A stretch of 64,000 nt of DNA from Halobacteria archaeon HArc-gm2. GTDB taxonomy: Archaea > Halobacteriota > Halobacteria > Halobacteriales > Haloarculaceae. The stretch is from assembly GCA_025517465.1 (NCBI GenBank), contig JAOPKE010000002.1, positions 434,001-498,000 on the forward strand. Reading direction: 5' to 3'. Made by a program: the position numbers and the translations under genes. This document shows, piece after piece, positions 1 to 8,723 of this stretch. Under the pieces are notes generated by a model that was not told where the DNA came from, did no database searches, and saw only the letters and a list, made by a program, of their open reading frames with translations. The number at the start of each line of letters is the position of its first letter. Within the stretch, counting starts at the first letter, position 1.

Positions 1-1
1 C

Positions 2-1111
2 TCGTCGAACAGCTCGCGAACACCGCCGTCGGCCGATTCCAGAGCACCGCCGTCCGACGGCGACAGACCGACGCCCTCTGGCTCGGGCGACGACGGCGAC
101 GCGGAGACGGCTGACGGAACCTGGCGCGTCGTCGACACCGACGTCGAGAAGACGATGTACGACGTCACCCGGACGGCGAACGGCGTCTACGCCGTCGGCG
201 ACAGCGGGACCGTCGCCAGCCGCGGGGCCGGGGGCGAGTGGACTGTCGCCATCCCGGGCGGTCCGGCGGTCAAGCGCAACACGCTGACTGGCGTCGACGT
301 CACCGACGACGGCGAGCGGATCTGGTTCGCGGGCGCCAGCGGCGCCATCGGGATGTACGACACGACCACCGGCCGCAAGTACGACTACTCGGCGCCCATG
401 GAGATGACGAGCACCTGGGAAGCGATCGGTATCGCCGGCGAGCGCGGCGACGAACGCCTCTTCCTCGCGAACGGCTCGGGCGAGGTGCTCGAGGCCACGG
501 TCGACGATGACGGCTGCCCCGAATTCGGCGACCCGGTCAAGCCGGGAAGCGGGTCCACCATCCCCGCGCTGACCGTCCGCGAGGACGTCACGTACGCCGT
601 CGACACGAGCGGAAACGTCTTCGAGCGACGGGACGGCGAGTGGGCGACCGTCGGCATCGAGAACGCCCAGATCAACTTCACCGACGTCGACGTCGGTCCC
701 GACGGAAGCGTGCTCGTCACGGGCGGGGGCGGCATCGTCTATCGCTACGACGCGACCTGCGGGAACTGGACGCCGGTCGCGGTCGGCACGGTCGTCCTCC
801 GCGGGATCGACCGGTGTGAAGGGCGCCTCGCCGTCGTCGGCGACGGCGGCCACGCCTACGAACGCAGACCTCGCGAAGGCTGGACCGGCGTCGAGACGGG
901 CGTCGAGGCGACCCTGCACGGCATCGCGCTCGGCGAGACGGACGTCGCCGTCGGCGAAGGCGGCGTCATCGTCGAGCGCGAGGCTGGCAACCGGGCCGAC
1001 GGTGCGACCGAGGACCGGACCGATGCAGAGACCGGCGGCCGGGCGGAGACCGACTCGAACGTGGTGGTCGGTCCACGCTCCCTCGACGGCGACGACGGGG
1101 GTGACTCGTGA
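2..1111 (+). CDS. Beta-propeller (YCF48/BNR-like) surface protein, 5' end cut
   Basis: The frame is open to the left edge, so the N-terminus lies outside the window; the ATG at 155 is internal. The visible start is a Ser/Thr/Pro/Asp-rich linker of about 40 residues, typical of the stalk after a signal peptide or lipobox in exported haloarchaeal proteins. After it come about seven repeats of 40-50 residues, each closing with a Gly-rich turn (GDSGTVASR, GASGAIGMYD, GSGEVLEA, TSGNVFER, GGGIVYRYD, GDGGHAYER, GEGGVIVER). That pattern fits a seven-bladed propeller of the YCF48/BNR kind. The tail is acidic and polar. It overlaps the next gene by GTGA, so the two are probably cotranscribed. Ligand or role is unknown. 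Confidence 0.7.
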   Translation, partial: SSNSSRTPPSADSRAPPSDGDRPTPSGSGDDGDAETADGTWRVVDTDVEKTMYDVTRTANGVYAVGDSGTVASRGAGGEWTVAIPGGPAVKRNTLTGVDVTDDGERIWFAGASGAIGMYDTTTGRKYDYSAPMEMTSTWEAIGIAGERGDERLFLANGSGEVLEATVDDDGCPEFGDPVKPGSGSTIPALTVREDVTYAVDTSGNVFERRDGEWATVGIENAQINFTDVDVGPDGSVLVTGGGGIVYRYDATCGNWTPVAVGTVVLRGIDRCEGRLAVVGDGGHAYERRPREGWTGVETGVEATLHGIALGETDVAVGEGGVIVEREAGNRADGATEDRTDAETGGRAETDSNVVVGPRSLDGDDGGDS

Positions 1112-1422
1112 GCGTCGACGTCGCGACGGCGCTGTTCCAGATGGTGGCGCTGGCCGTGCCACCCATCGCCGTCCTGATCCAGATGCTGCGCAAGTCGGAG
1201 AACCTCCCCTGGCGTTACCGGAAGTGGAGTTTCGGGCTGGCGATCCTGAGCGTCGTCTCCTTCATCGCCACGGGCGCGCTGGTCGCCGCGTATCTGATCA
1301 TCCACACCGGTCCGCCTCTCCTCCTGCAGGCCGGCCTCGCGCTCGCCATCCTGGGACTCGTCCCCTTCTCGCTGTTCACCGGAATCCTCTACAAGGAACA
1401 CAAGTCCGAGCACGGACCCTAG
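1108..1422 (+). CDS. Small membrane protein, three predicted helices
   Basis: This 104-residue protein starts at a GTG that overlaps the stop codon of the propeller gene (GTGA), which implies translational coupling. Hydrophobic segments at about residues 6-24, 42-65 and 69-95 predict three membrane helices, with a charged loop (RKSENLPWRYRKW) between the first two. I do not recognise a family. Its position suggests it works with the exported propeller protein, perhaps as a membrane partner, but that is inference only. Confidence 0.65.
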   Translation: MSVDVATALFQMVALAVPPIAVLIQMLRKSENLPWRYRKWSFGLAILSVVSFIATGALVAAYLIIHTGPPLLLQAGLALAILGLVPFSLFTGILYKEHKSEHGP

Positions 1423-1462
1423 CCCGGTCCGTCCGGTGAACGTCGAGCGACGGGGATGAACG

Positions 1463-1470
1463 TTTTTAAC
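1463..1470 (+). promoter_or_regulatory. TATA-like box for the C2H2 protein gene
   Basis: The T/A run tttttaac is centred about 28 bases before the ATG at 1494, the spacing of a haloarchaeal leaderless promoter. Confidence 0.5.
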
Positions 1471-1493
1471 CTCCGGTCGCATGCGTTTCCACA

Positions 1494-1799
1494 ATGCCAC
1501 GCTGGGAGTGCGCCATCGAAGCCGACGGCGAAGTGTTCGACCGGGTCGAGGACCTCATCGTCCACCAGTCGACGAAACACGACCGCATCGAGTGCGAGGT
1601 CTGCGGTGCCGTGCTCCCCGATGGCTTCTTCGCCATCCGGCACGCCTTCGACGAACACAGCAGGGCCGAGTACGTCCGCGCCTACGACGCCGACGCCTCG
1701 GAGGTCCGCCGCCGCGAGAAGGTCAAGGAACGCATCGAGGCCGCGGCGGACATCCGCGAGGTCATCGACCGGCTCGAAGGCGGCGACGGCTCGATCTGA
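1494..1799 (+). CDS. Small C2H2-type zinc-finger protein
   Basis: A 101-residue protein with CEVC near residues 34-37 followed by H..H (RHAFDEH, about 49-55), the arrangement of one C2H2-like finger. The rest is a charged helical tail (about 60-98). Such short finger proteins are common in haloarchaea and most have no assigned function; nucleic-acid or protein binding is a guess. The start is supported by a TATA-like box 28 bases upstream, giving an almost leaderless transcript. It is monocistronic: the next gene is on the other strand. Confidence 0.65.
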   Translation: MPRWECAIEADGEVFDRVEDLIVHQSTKHDRIECEVCGAVLPDGFFAIRHAFDEHSRAEYVRAYDADASEVRRREKVKERIEAAADIREVIDRLEGGDGSI

Positions 1800-1888
1800 G
1801 CGGCGTTCCCGGCGCTCCTCTCGACGCGATTCCGACTCGCTCGTCCGTCCGTTTTTCAATACACACGCTATTCGGTTGCTAACTCTGG

Positions 1889-4333
1889 TTAGGCTCCCTG
1901 GCCGTCGGTTCCGACCGTCACGCTCGTCGTGGCTTCGACGGGCAGGCCGTGCTCGTCTATCCACAGCAGCTTCGCCGTCTCGGTGTCGGCCCCGAACCCC
2001 GCAGCGTCGACGTCGAACCGGAGCGACACCGCCCCGCTCCCGTCGGACGGCGTCTCGGTCGTCGTCCCAGTTTCCGTCTCGGTCGCGGTTTCCGTAGGCG
2101 TCTCGGTCGCCGTCGCGTTCTCCGTCGCCGTTCCGCTGTCCGTCGCCGTCTCGCTGTCCGTCGCCGTCTCGGTCGACTGGTCCGTTTCTGTCGCGCCGTC
2201 GCTCCCGGTCGCCGTCTGGGTCGCAGTCGCGGTTTCCGGCTCGGTCTCGGTCGTATCGCCGTATCCATCGTCGTCACCGTCGTCGCGGTCCTTTCGACCG
2301 TCGTCCCACCACCAGATCCAGCCGACCTCGTCGTCGTCGCCGCTGTCGCCGCCACCGCTGCCATCGCCACCGTCGCCGCCGTTGCCGTCGTCGTCTTCCC
2401 ACCACCACGACCAGCCGCCGTCGTCATCGTCGTCCCATCCGTGTGTTCCGAACACGCTCGCCTGGCTCCCCATCTCGTCGTGTCCGTCCTTCCACCAGGT
2501 CCACGGTGGGTAGTGGTCGTCGTCGCCGCCGTCGCCGCCGTGCCCGCCCCCGTCCTGTCCGTTGGTGCCGTCCCGTCCGTCAGTACCGTCCTGTCCGTCG
2601 GTGCCATCCCCATCCGGCGACTGCTCCTCGGTACCTTCCTGATCTCCGGAATCGTCTCCGTCGCCGACCGAATCCGGCGCGGCGCCGCCGCCCCGGTTGA
2701 CCGCCTCGATCGGTCCGAACCGGATCCGTCTGGCCGCCGCGGGGTCGAGCGACGCCTCCCCGTCGGCGGTGACCGTAACGTCGATCGTCTCCGCTGTCGT
2801 GTCGATCGTGCCGGCCGACGCGTCGCCGTCCGCGGACTGAACTTCCAGGGTCGCCTCGGTGGCGTTCGCCGGCGGCAGCGACCGGAGCGTCAGCGGCGGG
2901 ACGAGGTAGTTCCCGCGCCGCAGGGCCGTGATGAACGCCAGGAATCCGTCGTCCTCGACGTCGATGTCGACGGCGTCGTGGTTTATCGCGGCGTCGCCGT
3001 CGTTCGGGATCGATACGTCGGCGGAGAACTCGACGCCGTTCATCGCCTGTCGGACGTACACCATGTAGCCGTTGAACCGCATCAGTGCCAGGAAGTGCAG
3101 TCCCGACTTCCCGATATCGGCCGTGTTGAAGTCGCGTCGCAGGATCGTCGTGTCGTGACCGCCGTCCGACTCGCCGTCCGTATCGCGCCTGGAGAGGTCG
3201 AAGCGTGCGCGGGCGAGTTTCTGTTCGTGACCGACGACGCCCTGTTCTTCGGCGTCGGCCTGGGCGCGCCGCGCGACGTCGTCGTCCGCGTTCACGTCCC
3301 GCATCGGGAGGCCGTCGACGCCGCTGGTCCGACCGAGTTCGTTTCCGGTCTCTCCGACGTCGTCGGGACTGTGATGCGGGCTGTACATCCTCTCGACCCG
3401 TTCCTCGTGGGGTTGTTCGTACCACGAGTCGAGATCGATGCTGAGGTTCGAGACGTGCTGGATGCTCCCCTGGGCGAACACGCCCGGTGGCATCGGGCTG
3501 TCCGCGCCCAGCCGCTGGTCGTGGACCATCGACACGTCGTCTTCCGACGGAATGTTGTCCTCGAAGACCGACTGGAACCCCATCGACAGCGGCGCCTCCT
3601 CCGAGATGTTCTCGTCGCCGAACTCCTCCCTGGGCAGGCCGCCGCCCACGAACCCGGTCCGCCGGCCCGGGAACTCCGTCGGTCGCTCGAAGATCCCTTC
3701 GAAGGTCGCATCGATCGTGACGCCGTTGAGTTCGTCGCGCTCCCCCCAGAGCGCTTCCTCGGCGGCCAGCAGGTTAGCGACGTTGTCGCTGGCCAGGTCG
3801 AGCAGTATCTCGAACGGTTCGGCGGTCGGGTCCTCGTCGCCGACGGTGATGGCGTCGATGACGTCCTGGTGGGGTCGCAGGTCCACCCCCGGCGGGACGT
3901 CGTCGTTGAACCGCCCGAAGTACTCCGGCGAGTAGTTCGTCGTAAACAGTAACCCATCGTTGCTCCACTCGAAGGCCTCTTCGAGCTGGCGGAGTGCAGT
4001 CTCCATCTCCAGTCGGTCAGTCGCCGACGGCTCGCCGCTTTCCTGGTAGCTCATGAACAGCAGCACGTGATGTCTCGGTGGCGCCGCCAGACCCCGGGCG
4101 TCCGTGTCGAGGTACGCCGTCCAGGCGTGCTGACGATTGTCCCGGTCGGCCACGCTGGCGCTCCGTTGTGCGCTCGCCGTCCCCGTGAACTCGGTGAACC
4201 CCGTCACCGCAGACAGCGCGCTCGCGCCCCCGATGGCGAGCGCCGACTTCACGAATTCTCTCCTCTCTATCCCCCTCTGACTGTCGTGTGGTCCGGAGCC
4301 ATGCCGCTCCGAACTGGCATGCCTGCAAGGCAT
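1889..4333 (-). CDS. Large Tat-exported protein, possibly DyP-peroxidase-like, with Trp/Asp-rich tail
   Basis: I start this 814-residue protein at 4333 because it gives MPCRHASSERHG followed by a Tat signal (RREFVKSALAIGG, about residues 23-35, then a hydrophobic stretch ending in AQ), and a TATA-like box lies about 32 bases upstream. The frame is open further upstream but without a signal there. The core (about 60-460) has HDTTILRRDF followed by GLHFLALMRFNG, reminiscent of the proximal-haem segment of DyP-type peroxidases; the distal GxxDG motif is not evident, so that link is weak. The tail (about 520-760) is low complexity: Gly/Asp runs holding Trp clusters (WTWWKDG, WSWWWEDD, WIWWWDDG), then a Thr/Glu/Ala-rich stretch, then a short folded end. 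Probably an exported or wall-bound protein. Confidence 0.6.
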   Translation of the reverse strand: MPCRHASSERHGSGPHDSQRGIERREFVKSALAIGGASALSAVTGFTEFTGTASAQRSASVADRDNRQHAWTAYLDTDARGLAAPPRHHVLLFMSYQESGEPSATDRLEMETALRQLEEAFEWSNDGLLFTTNYSPEYFGRFNDDVPPGVDLRPHQDVIDAITVGDEDPTAEPFEILLDLASDNVANLLAAEEALWGERDELNGVTIDATFEGIFERPTEFPGRRTGFVGGGLPREEFGDENISEEAPLSMGFQSVFEDNIPSEDDVSMVHDQRLGADSPMPPGVFAQGSIQHVSNLSIDLDSWYEQPHEERVERMYSPHHSPDDVGETGNELGRTSGVDGLPMRDVNADDDVARRAQADAEEQGVVGHEQKLARARFDLSRRDTDGESDGGHDTTILRRDFNTADIGKSGLHFLALMRFNGYMVYVRQAMNGVEFSADVSIPNDGDAAINHDAVDIDVEDDGFLAFITALRRGNYLVPPLTLRSLPPANATEATLEVQSADGDASAGTIDTTAETIDVTVTADGEASLDPAAARRIRFGPIEAVNRGGGAAPDSVGDGDDSGDQEGTEEQSPDGDGTDGQDGTDGRDGTNGQDGGGHGGDGGDDDHYPPWTWWKDGHDEMGSQASVFGTHGWDDDDDGGWSWWWEDDDGNGGDGGDGSGGGDSGDDDEVGWIWWWDDGRKDRDDGDDDGYGDTTETEPETATATQTATGSDGATETDQSTETATDSETATDSGTATENATATETPTETATETETGTTTETPSDGSGAVSLRFDVDAAGFGADTETAKLLWIDEHGLPVEATTSVTVGTDGQGA

Positions 4334-4360
4334 CGCAAACAGGCAATAGCGCCCGTTACT

Positions 4361-4370
4361 CTTTAACTTT
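4361..4370 (-). promoter_or_regulatory. TATA-like box for the Tat-exported protein
   Basis: On the minus strand this reads aaagttaaag, centred about 32 bases before the start at 4333 inside an AT-rich stretch (4345-4400) that is unusual in this GC-rich window. Confidence 0.45.
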
Positions 4371-4586
4371 CTCTGTATATGTATATGAGAAAAATACATT
4401 CTGCTGGCGTACCATCTAGCCTGATTTATCATTGCTAATCGCGTGGAATATAAGCTGACCCGCTCGGGTGGTGTCGGACCGCGTCGTGAACTCCGGGGGC
4501 TGCACGCGAAGGTTGGCTGGGGGGCCGGTATGCTCGGCTTTCTCCGCGGCGGTGACCCGACGCGCGTATCACGGCCGGCTAACAAT

Positions 4587-4611
4587 GGGTCCGAGGCCAC
4601 TAGACGGACCC
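4587..4611. promoter_or_regulatory. Inverted repeat before the acidic protein gene, possible operator
   Basis: Seven-base arms gggtccg and cggaccc with an 11-base spacer end 10 bases before the ATG at 4621. The position suits an operator or a 5' mRNA hairpin. No clear TATA box is seen nearby, so the role is unproven. Confidence 0.3.
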
Positions 4612-4620
4612 GAGACGACA

Positions 4621-5412
4621 ATGTCACACCGAGACCCAGACTCCGAGTCTGACGTGCGCTTCGACAACTGGCCGGTCGAGGGCCGCGGTGAGTACACCGA
4701 CTGGGAGATCGACCAGTCCCCGACTGAACGGGGCGACGACGCCCGAAGTCAGATCGTCGAGGAGTACCGGATGGGGATGGCCGACGAGGAGTCCGACTGG
4801 TTCGGCTACGTCGGCCAGACCGACGAGGGTGGTCCGCTCATCTACGCACCCCACGAATCTTCCCTCTACCGCGGCGAGGTCGACGAGGACGAGGAGCGCG
4901 TCGTCCTCCGCGAGGAGAACCGACACGACGTCGACGACGAATCCCTCGGTGAGCACCTCGAACGCCTCGGCGAGGAACACGGGTGGACGTGGATCTCGTC
5001 GTTCGCCCGCGACCACATGGACGCGGACGAGCACGAGGAACCGAACGTCGAGCACCGGGACAGCGAGTTCCAGCGGCGCAACGTCCTCGACGACGACCCC
5101 TACGACCTGTCGTTCTACGCCGCTCACACGTTCACGGACGAGACCGGACGAGTCCACACCATCGACCGGTACTTCAACGTCTACCTGGACGAGGCGACCG
5201 CTGACGTCACCACCGTCGAAGTCGAGGAGGAGTACCTCGTCGCCGACGACCCGACGGCGGAGCGTCGCGCCGGCGACGCCACCATCGTCGACGAGAACGA
5301 ACGGGCCCTGGACGTCGACGCCGACTTCGACGAGACCAGCGGCGAGAGCTATCTCTCGGAGGAACTGGAGCAGTGGCACGAGGCCCACCGCGGGCTCGGG
5401 CGGGCGCAATGA
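4621..5412 (+). CDS. Acidic haloarchaeal protein of unknown function
   Basis: A 263-residue soluble protein beginning MSHRDPDSESD. It is very acidic, with no signal peptide or membrane segment. It has aromatic-rich patches (DWFGYVGQ near 60, YDLSFYAAHTF near 162, IDRYFNVYLD near 182) that suggest a beta-rich fold. I do not recognise a family. The start at 4621 was chosen over upstream in-frame codons because the upstream residues are basic and lack the acidic composition of the rest. It is not in an obvious operon; spt5 is convergent with it. Confidence 0.6.
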   Translation: MSHRDPDSESDVRFDNWPVEGRGEYTDWEIDQSPTERGDDARSQIVEEYRMGMADEESDWFGYVGQTDEGGPLIYAPHESSLYRGEVDEDEERVVLREENRHDVDDESLGEHLERLGEEHGWTWISSFARDHMDADEHEEPNVEHRDSEFQRRNVLDDDPYDLSFYAAHTFTDETGRVHTIDRYFNVYLDEATADVTTVEVEEEYLVADDPTAERRAGDATIVDENERALDVDADFDETSGESYLSEELEQWHEAHRGLGRAQ

Positions 5413-5477
5413 CCGGTCTGGGTCGCTAACGGACTGGTCTGCTGACAGCAGAAGCGCTCTTGCGACGGGCGACCGTT

Positions 5478-5578
5478 CTACCGCTCTTCGGAGTCGAGCA
5501 CGCGGATCTGGTCCCCGCGCACGGTGACGGGAATCGGGACCGTCGCTTCGTACAGTTCGACCGTGACCTGGTCCTCGC
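5478..5578 (-). pseudogene. Duplicated 3' end of spt5 (orphan fragment)
   Basis: These 101 bases repeat the last 101 bases of spt5 (5686-5786) with three mismatches, including the in-frame stop codon. Translated, the fragment gives the same C-terminal KOW end (DQVTVELYEATVPIPVTV and onward). It has no proper start of its own; the open frame upstream runs through a palindromic insert. This is a partial gene duplication, not a gene. Confidence 0.85.
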
Positions 5579-5685
5579 ACCTCCACGTTTTTCTTCGTCG
5601 GGTATCCTCGCTCACTCCGTTCGCTACGGGTACCACTCCTCGAAAAACGTGGGCGAAAAAAGCCGCTCGCTCCGCTCGCGGTATG
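5579..5685. repeat. 107-bp insert with inverted repeat between the spt5 3' copies
   Basis: The insert lies between two copies of the spt5 3' end. It holds an 11-base inverted repeat (ccacgtttttc at 5583-5593, gaaaaacgtgg at 5642-5652) and a second short one near 5662-5681 (ccgctcgc, gctcgcgg). It reads as a small palindromic intergenic element. Confidence 0.6.
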
Positions 5686-6123
5686 CTACCGCTCTTCCGA
5701 GTCAAGCACGCGGATCTGGTCCCCGCGCACGGTGACGGGAATCGGGACCGTCGCTTCGTACAGTTCGACCGTGACCTGGTCCTTGCCTTCGTCGATGCGC
5801 TGGACCTGGGCCTTCTCTCCCTTGAACGGCCCGGCGATGAGTTCGACGATGTCCCCCTCGGCGATGCCCTCGACGTCGGGCTTGGGCGAGAGGAAGTGCT
5901 CGACTTCCGTCATCGAGGACTGGCCCGGCACGACGCCGTTGGCGTGGGGGATCTCGTCGAGGATGCGCTCGAAGACGCTCTCGTCGTCGGCCTCGACCAT
6001 GACGTAGCTGGTCAGCGAGTCCGGCGCGAGGGCCGCGTGGATCGACGGCTCCTCGCGGTTGACGATCATGTCCGCGACGGTGCGTTCCTGACTGGCCGTG
6101 GTTTTGACTGCGTAGATACCCAT
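5686..6123 (-). CDS. spt5: Transcription elongation factor Spt5
   Basis: A 145-residue archaeal Spt5 (NusG homologue), the processivity factor that binds the RNA polymerase clamp, in archaea with Spt4. It shows the NGN domain (about 1-85, MGIYAVKTTASQERTVADMI) and a C-terminal KOW domain (about 90-145, GDIVELIAGPFKGEKAQV). Length is normal for the family. It starts four bases after the secE stop codon, the conserved archaeal secE-spt5 order. The last 101 bases are duplicated just downstream (5478-5578), so homologous exchange could shorten or lengthen this locus without changing the protein end. Confidence 0.96.
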   Translation of the reverse strand: MGIYAVKTTASQERTVADMIVNREEPSIHAALAPDSLTSYVMVEADDESVFERILDEIPHANGVVPGQSSMTEVEHFLSPKPDVEGIAEGDIVELIAGPFKGEKAQVQRIDEGKDQVTVELYEATVPIPVTVRGDQIRVLDSEER

Positions 6124-6127
6124 GCTA

Positions 6128-6307
6128 TCACGTCGGGACCGCGCCCGGTACGAAGTTCATTATCACGAAGATGGCGAAGCCGATCAGGCCGACGAGCACG
6201 ACTCCCGCGCCCGCGATGAGCGCGACCTGGGAGAACTCCTCCCACGAGGGCGTGCTCGCGAGCTTGAGCACGCGCACGTACGAGGTGAGGTCATAGGGTA
6301 CGTCCAT
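6128..6307 (-). CDS. secE: Protein translocase SecE (Sec61 gamma)
   Basis: A 59-residue protein beginning MDVPYDLTSYVRVLKLAS. An amphipathic helix (about 8-30) precedes one membrane helix (about 31-54), the standard layout of the gamma subunit that clamps SecY at the membrane. The ATG at 6307 fits the family length better than an upstream in-frame ATG, and a TATA-like box lies about 30 bases before it. It is followed after four bases by spt5, a conserved archaeal pairing. Confidence 0.93.
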   Translation of the reverse strand: MDVPYDLTSYVRVLKLASTPSWEEFSQVALIAGAGVVLVGLIGFAIFVIMNFVPGAVPT

Positions 6308-6331
6308 GGCGGTGGGTTGCAACCCCTTGCT

Positions 6332-6342
6332 TTTCTATATTG
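6332..6342 (-). promoter_or_regulatory. TATA-like box for secE-spt5
   Basis: The minus strand reads caatatagaaa, centred about 30 bases before the secE start. A perfect 10-base palindrome (ggttgcaacc, 6315-6324) lies between box and start. Confidence 0.55.
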
Positions 6343-6385
6343 CGATGGCGCGATGTTTCGGTCCCTACCAGTCGGCGACCCCGAT

Positions 6386-6562
6386 TCACTCCGCCGTCGT
6401 CGACTCGACGTCGTCCGAACCGCACTCCGGGCACTCCTCGTGGTCGACGTGGAACCGGGCGTCGCAGTCCCGACAGCGATAGTCCGCCTCTTCTTCGGCG
6501 GCCTGTTTCGCGTTCTGTTTGAACTCCTCGACTTCTCGGCCGAGTTTTTCGAAGAGACCCAT
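6386..6562 (-). CDS. Small zinc-ribbon protein
   Basis: This 58-residue protein has a charged N-terminal helix (MGLFEKLGREVEEFKQNAKQ) followed by CRDC (30-33) and CPEC (44-47), a four-cysteine zinc ribbon. Length and layout match small haloarchaeal zinc-ribbon proteins of unknown role. It starts at the ATG at 6562; longer forms would read through sequence with no protein character. It sits alone between secE and the DUF2270 gene. Confidence 0.75.
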   Translation of the reverse strand: MGLFEKLGREVEEFKQNAKQAAEEEADYRCRDCDARFHVDHEECPECGSDDVESTTAE

Positions 6563-6639
6563 CTGTCTGTCGACAAATCGACACCGGGACGGAAAAGCGT
6601 TGGCCAGGGGAGCACGAATGGGCCCGGACTCGACGACGC

Positions 6640-7347
6640 TCAGCCAGTCTGGTCGAGGTCGCCCCGGTCCGCCTCGTCGCTCGTCTCCGCGATGTCGGTC
6701 TGGCCCGGCCAGAACGCGATGGCGAAGAGGGTGACGTAGAGGAGACCGACGGCGGCGAACACCGCCCATCCCGGCACTCCCGAGACGCGGGCCGCTTCGA
6801 TCATCGACCCGTCGGCGCCGGTCAGCCGGATCAGCCACACGAGCAGCATGCCACACAGCAGCGGCAGGTACACCCGGCGGAGGCGGTGGGCCAGCGCCTG
6901 CCGGAGCGTGAGCTTCACCGTCGGTCGCCGGTAGTCCTCGCTCAGCTGCCGGCGCCAGTCGCGCTGTTCGACGCCCTCGGAGGGGTCCAGCGCGTTCGCG
7001 AACAGGTTCTCCTGCATCGAGCGCACACGGGACCGGAACACGTCGTAGCGCTGGAACCGGCGCGCCTCGATGACGAGGAAGACGACGCCGATGACGACCC
7101 CGACCAGGATGATGGCGTGGGCGACGTCCTCGCTGGAGAAGGCGTACGCCAGGATACCCGCGATGATAGTCACCGCCCAGTTCGTCGTCGAGTCCAGACG
7201 CGTGCGCCAGTTGACCTCCCGGTCGAGTTCGCCGCGGTACATGTGCGCGACCACCGACCCCAGCCCCGTGCTCTGGTCGACCATCTCGCGACCGATCTCG
7301 CTCTGTGCCGGTGCCTCCGGATCGAAGCCGTCGCGATCGCGAGCCAT
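6640..7347 (-). CDS. DUF2270 membrane protein
   Basis: A 235-residue integral membrane protein. Helix pairs are predicted at about 57-95 (WAVTIIAGILAYAF and IILVGVVIGVVFLVIEARRF) and about 155-220. The central loop is charged (RFQRYDVFRSRVRSMQENLFANALDP), a region characteristic of the DUF2270 family of archaeal membrane proteins. Function is unknown. It reads away from ftsZ1 in the same direction, with about 90 bases between them. Confidence 0.8.
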   Translation of the reverse strand: MARDRDGFDPEAPAQSEIGREMVDQSTGLGSVVAHMYRGELDREVNWRTRLDSTTNWAVTIIAGILAYAFSSEDVAHAIILVGVVIGVVFLVIEARRFQRYDVFRSRVRSMQENLFANALDPSEGVEQRDWRRQLSEDYRRPTVKLTLRQALAHRLRRVYLPLLCGMLLVWLIRLTGADGSMIEAARVSGVPGWAVFAAVGLLYVTLFAIAFWPGQTDIAETSDEADRGDLDQTG

Positions 7348-7440
7348 CGTGTCACGATTCTAAGGGGACGCGGGAGAAACGTCTGTCGACCGGGCGAATA
7401 GAGAGAGAATCGCAGAAGGGGAGTAGCGTCGGTCGTCGCG

Positions 7441-8607
7441 TTATTCGACGTAGTCGATGTCTTCGCCCACCTGCTTTGCGGCCTTCTCGCGTTCGGCTTC
7501 GGACTTCCCGTAGATCTGCGGGGACTCGACGCCGGTGACGACGATCATCGTCTCCATCTTCCCCTCGAAGTCCTCGTTGACGCTGGCGCCCCAGATGATA
7601 CGCGCGTCGGGGTCGATGCGGTCGTAGATCTCCTCGACGACGCCTTCGGCCTCTTCGATGGACATGTCAGGACCACCGACGACGTTGACGAGCGCACTGT
7701 TCGCGCCGTCGAACTCGACGTCGAGCAGGGGCGAGCGGAGGGCCGAACGGATCGAGTCCTGGGCCTTGTTCTCGCTGTCGGACTCGCCGAGGCCGATCAT
7801 CGCGACGCCACCGTTCTCCATGATGGTGCGAACGTCGGCGAAGTCGACGTTGACGAGGCCGGGCTTGGTGATGAGTTCGGTCATTCCCTTGACCGAGCGC
7901 ATCAGTACGCGGTCGCAGATCTTGAACGCGTCCTGCAGCGGCATCGACGGCGCGTAGTCGAGGAGGCGGTCGTTCGGGACGACGATGACGGTGTCGGAGA
8001 CAGAGCGGAGGCGTTCGAGGCCGGCGTCGGCGTTCGCGCGACGGCGCTCACCCTCCGCGGTGAAAGGAATCGTGACGATAGAGATAGTCAGGGCGCCCGC
8101 TTCCTGGGCGGCCTGGGCGACGACAGGGGCCGAGCCGGTGCCGGTTCCGCCACCGAGGCCGGCGGTGACGAACACCATGTCGGAGCCGGAGATGGACTGC
8201 TGGATGTCTTCGATGTTCTCCTGGGCGGCCTCCTCGCCGATCTTGGGGACCGAGCCCGCGCCACGGCCGCCGGTGCGCTTGCGGCCGATGAGGATCTTCG
8301 TGTCGGCCATGACCTCGTCGGCGAGGTGCTGGGCGTCGGTGTTGGCGGCCACGAGCTTCGCGCCGTGGATGCCCTCTTCCATCATCCGGGTGACGGTGTT
8401 CCCGCCGGCGCCCCCGCAGCCGACGACGGTGATCTTCGTCTCCAGGTCCTTGACGACGCTCGAGAGTTCGTCGTCCGTCATCGTCCCCGACGTGTTCATG
8501 TCGTCGGTCGTCTCGGGAGTGTTGGCCGCGTCCCGATCCCCGCCCGACGTGGGTTCCTCCCGTTCGTCTTCGGCCTCCTCGATGGCGTCGTCGATTATGC
8601 TGTCCAT
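7441..8607 (-). CDS. ftsZ1: Cell division protein FtsZ1
   Basis: A 388-residue tubulin-family GTPase that forms the division ring; in haloarchaea FtsZ1 acts with FtsZ2. Visible features are an acidic N-terminal extension (about 1-50), the G-box [10 protein letters not shown] (61-70), the tubulin signature [10 protein letters not shown] (152-161) and the T7 loop region (NVDFADV near 260). I start at [13 protein letters not shown], the typical FtsZ1 beginning; upstream in-frame codons precede a TATA-like box (taataac, about 33 bases upstream) and cannot be translated from that promoter. The next gene, dtdA, ends upstream on the same strand. Confidence 0.96.
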   Translation of the reverse strand: MDSIIDDAIEEAEDEREEPTSGGDRDAANTPETTDDMNTSGTMTDDELSSVVKDLETKITVVGCGGAGGNTVTRMMEEGIHGAKLVAANTDAQHLADEVMADTKILIGRKRTGGRGAGSVPKIGEEAAQENIEDIQQSISGSDMVFVTAGLGGGTGTGSAPVVAQAAQEAGALTISIVTIPFTAEGERRRANADAGLERLRSVSDTVIVVPNDRLLDYAPSMPLQDAFKICDRVLMRSVKGMTELITKPGLVNVDFADVRTIMENGGVAMIGLGESDSENKAQDSIRSALRSPLLDVEFDGANSALVNVVGGPDMSIEEAEGVVEEIYDRIDPDARIIWGASVNEDFEGKMETMIVVTGVESPQIYGKSEAEREKAAKQVGEDIDYVE

Positions 8608-8723
8608 AATTTGAACGCTGATAACAGACCCGTCGTTATTAGCTTTCCCCCTCCGTCTGACGCCCGTCGGACTGATTCGCCAGACTGGGCGGTGACGGTA
8701 ACGTATCGTTTCAGTGCCGGTAA

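Noticed and set aside
1949-3952. 667-codon open frame on the plus strand opposite the Tat-exported protein
   Set aside because: It is Arg/Val-rich shadow coding typical of GC-rich DNA; the minus strand has a Tat signal and acidic composition.
4468-4620. 51-residue N-terminal extension of the acidic protein at 4621
   Set aside because: The extension is basic and Gly/Arg-rich, unlike the body, and crosses an inverted repeat better explained as an operator.
5579-5705. 75-codon frame covering the duplicated spt5 end
   Set aside because: It joins a palindromic insert to the copied spt5 tail; it has no NGN domain and is a by-product of the duplication.
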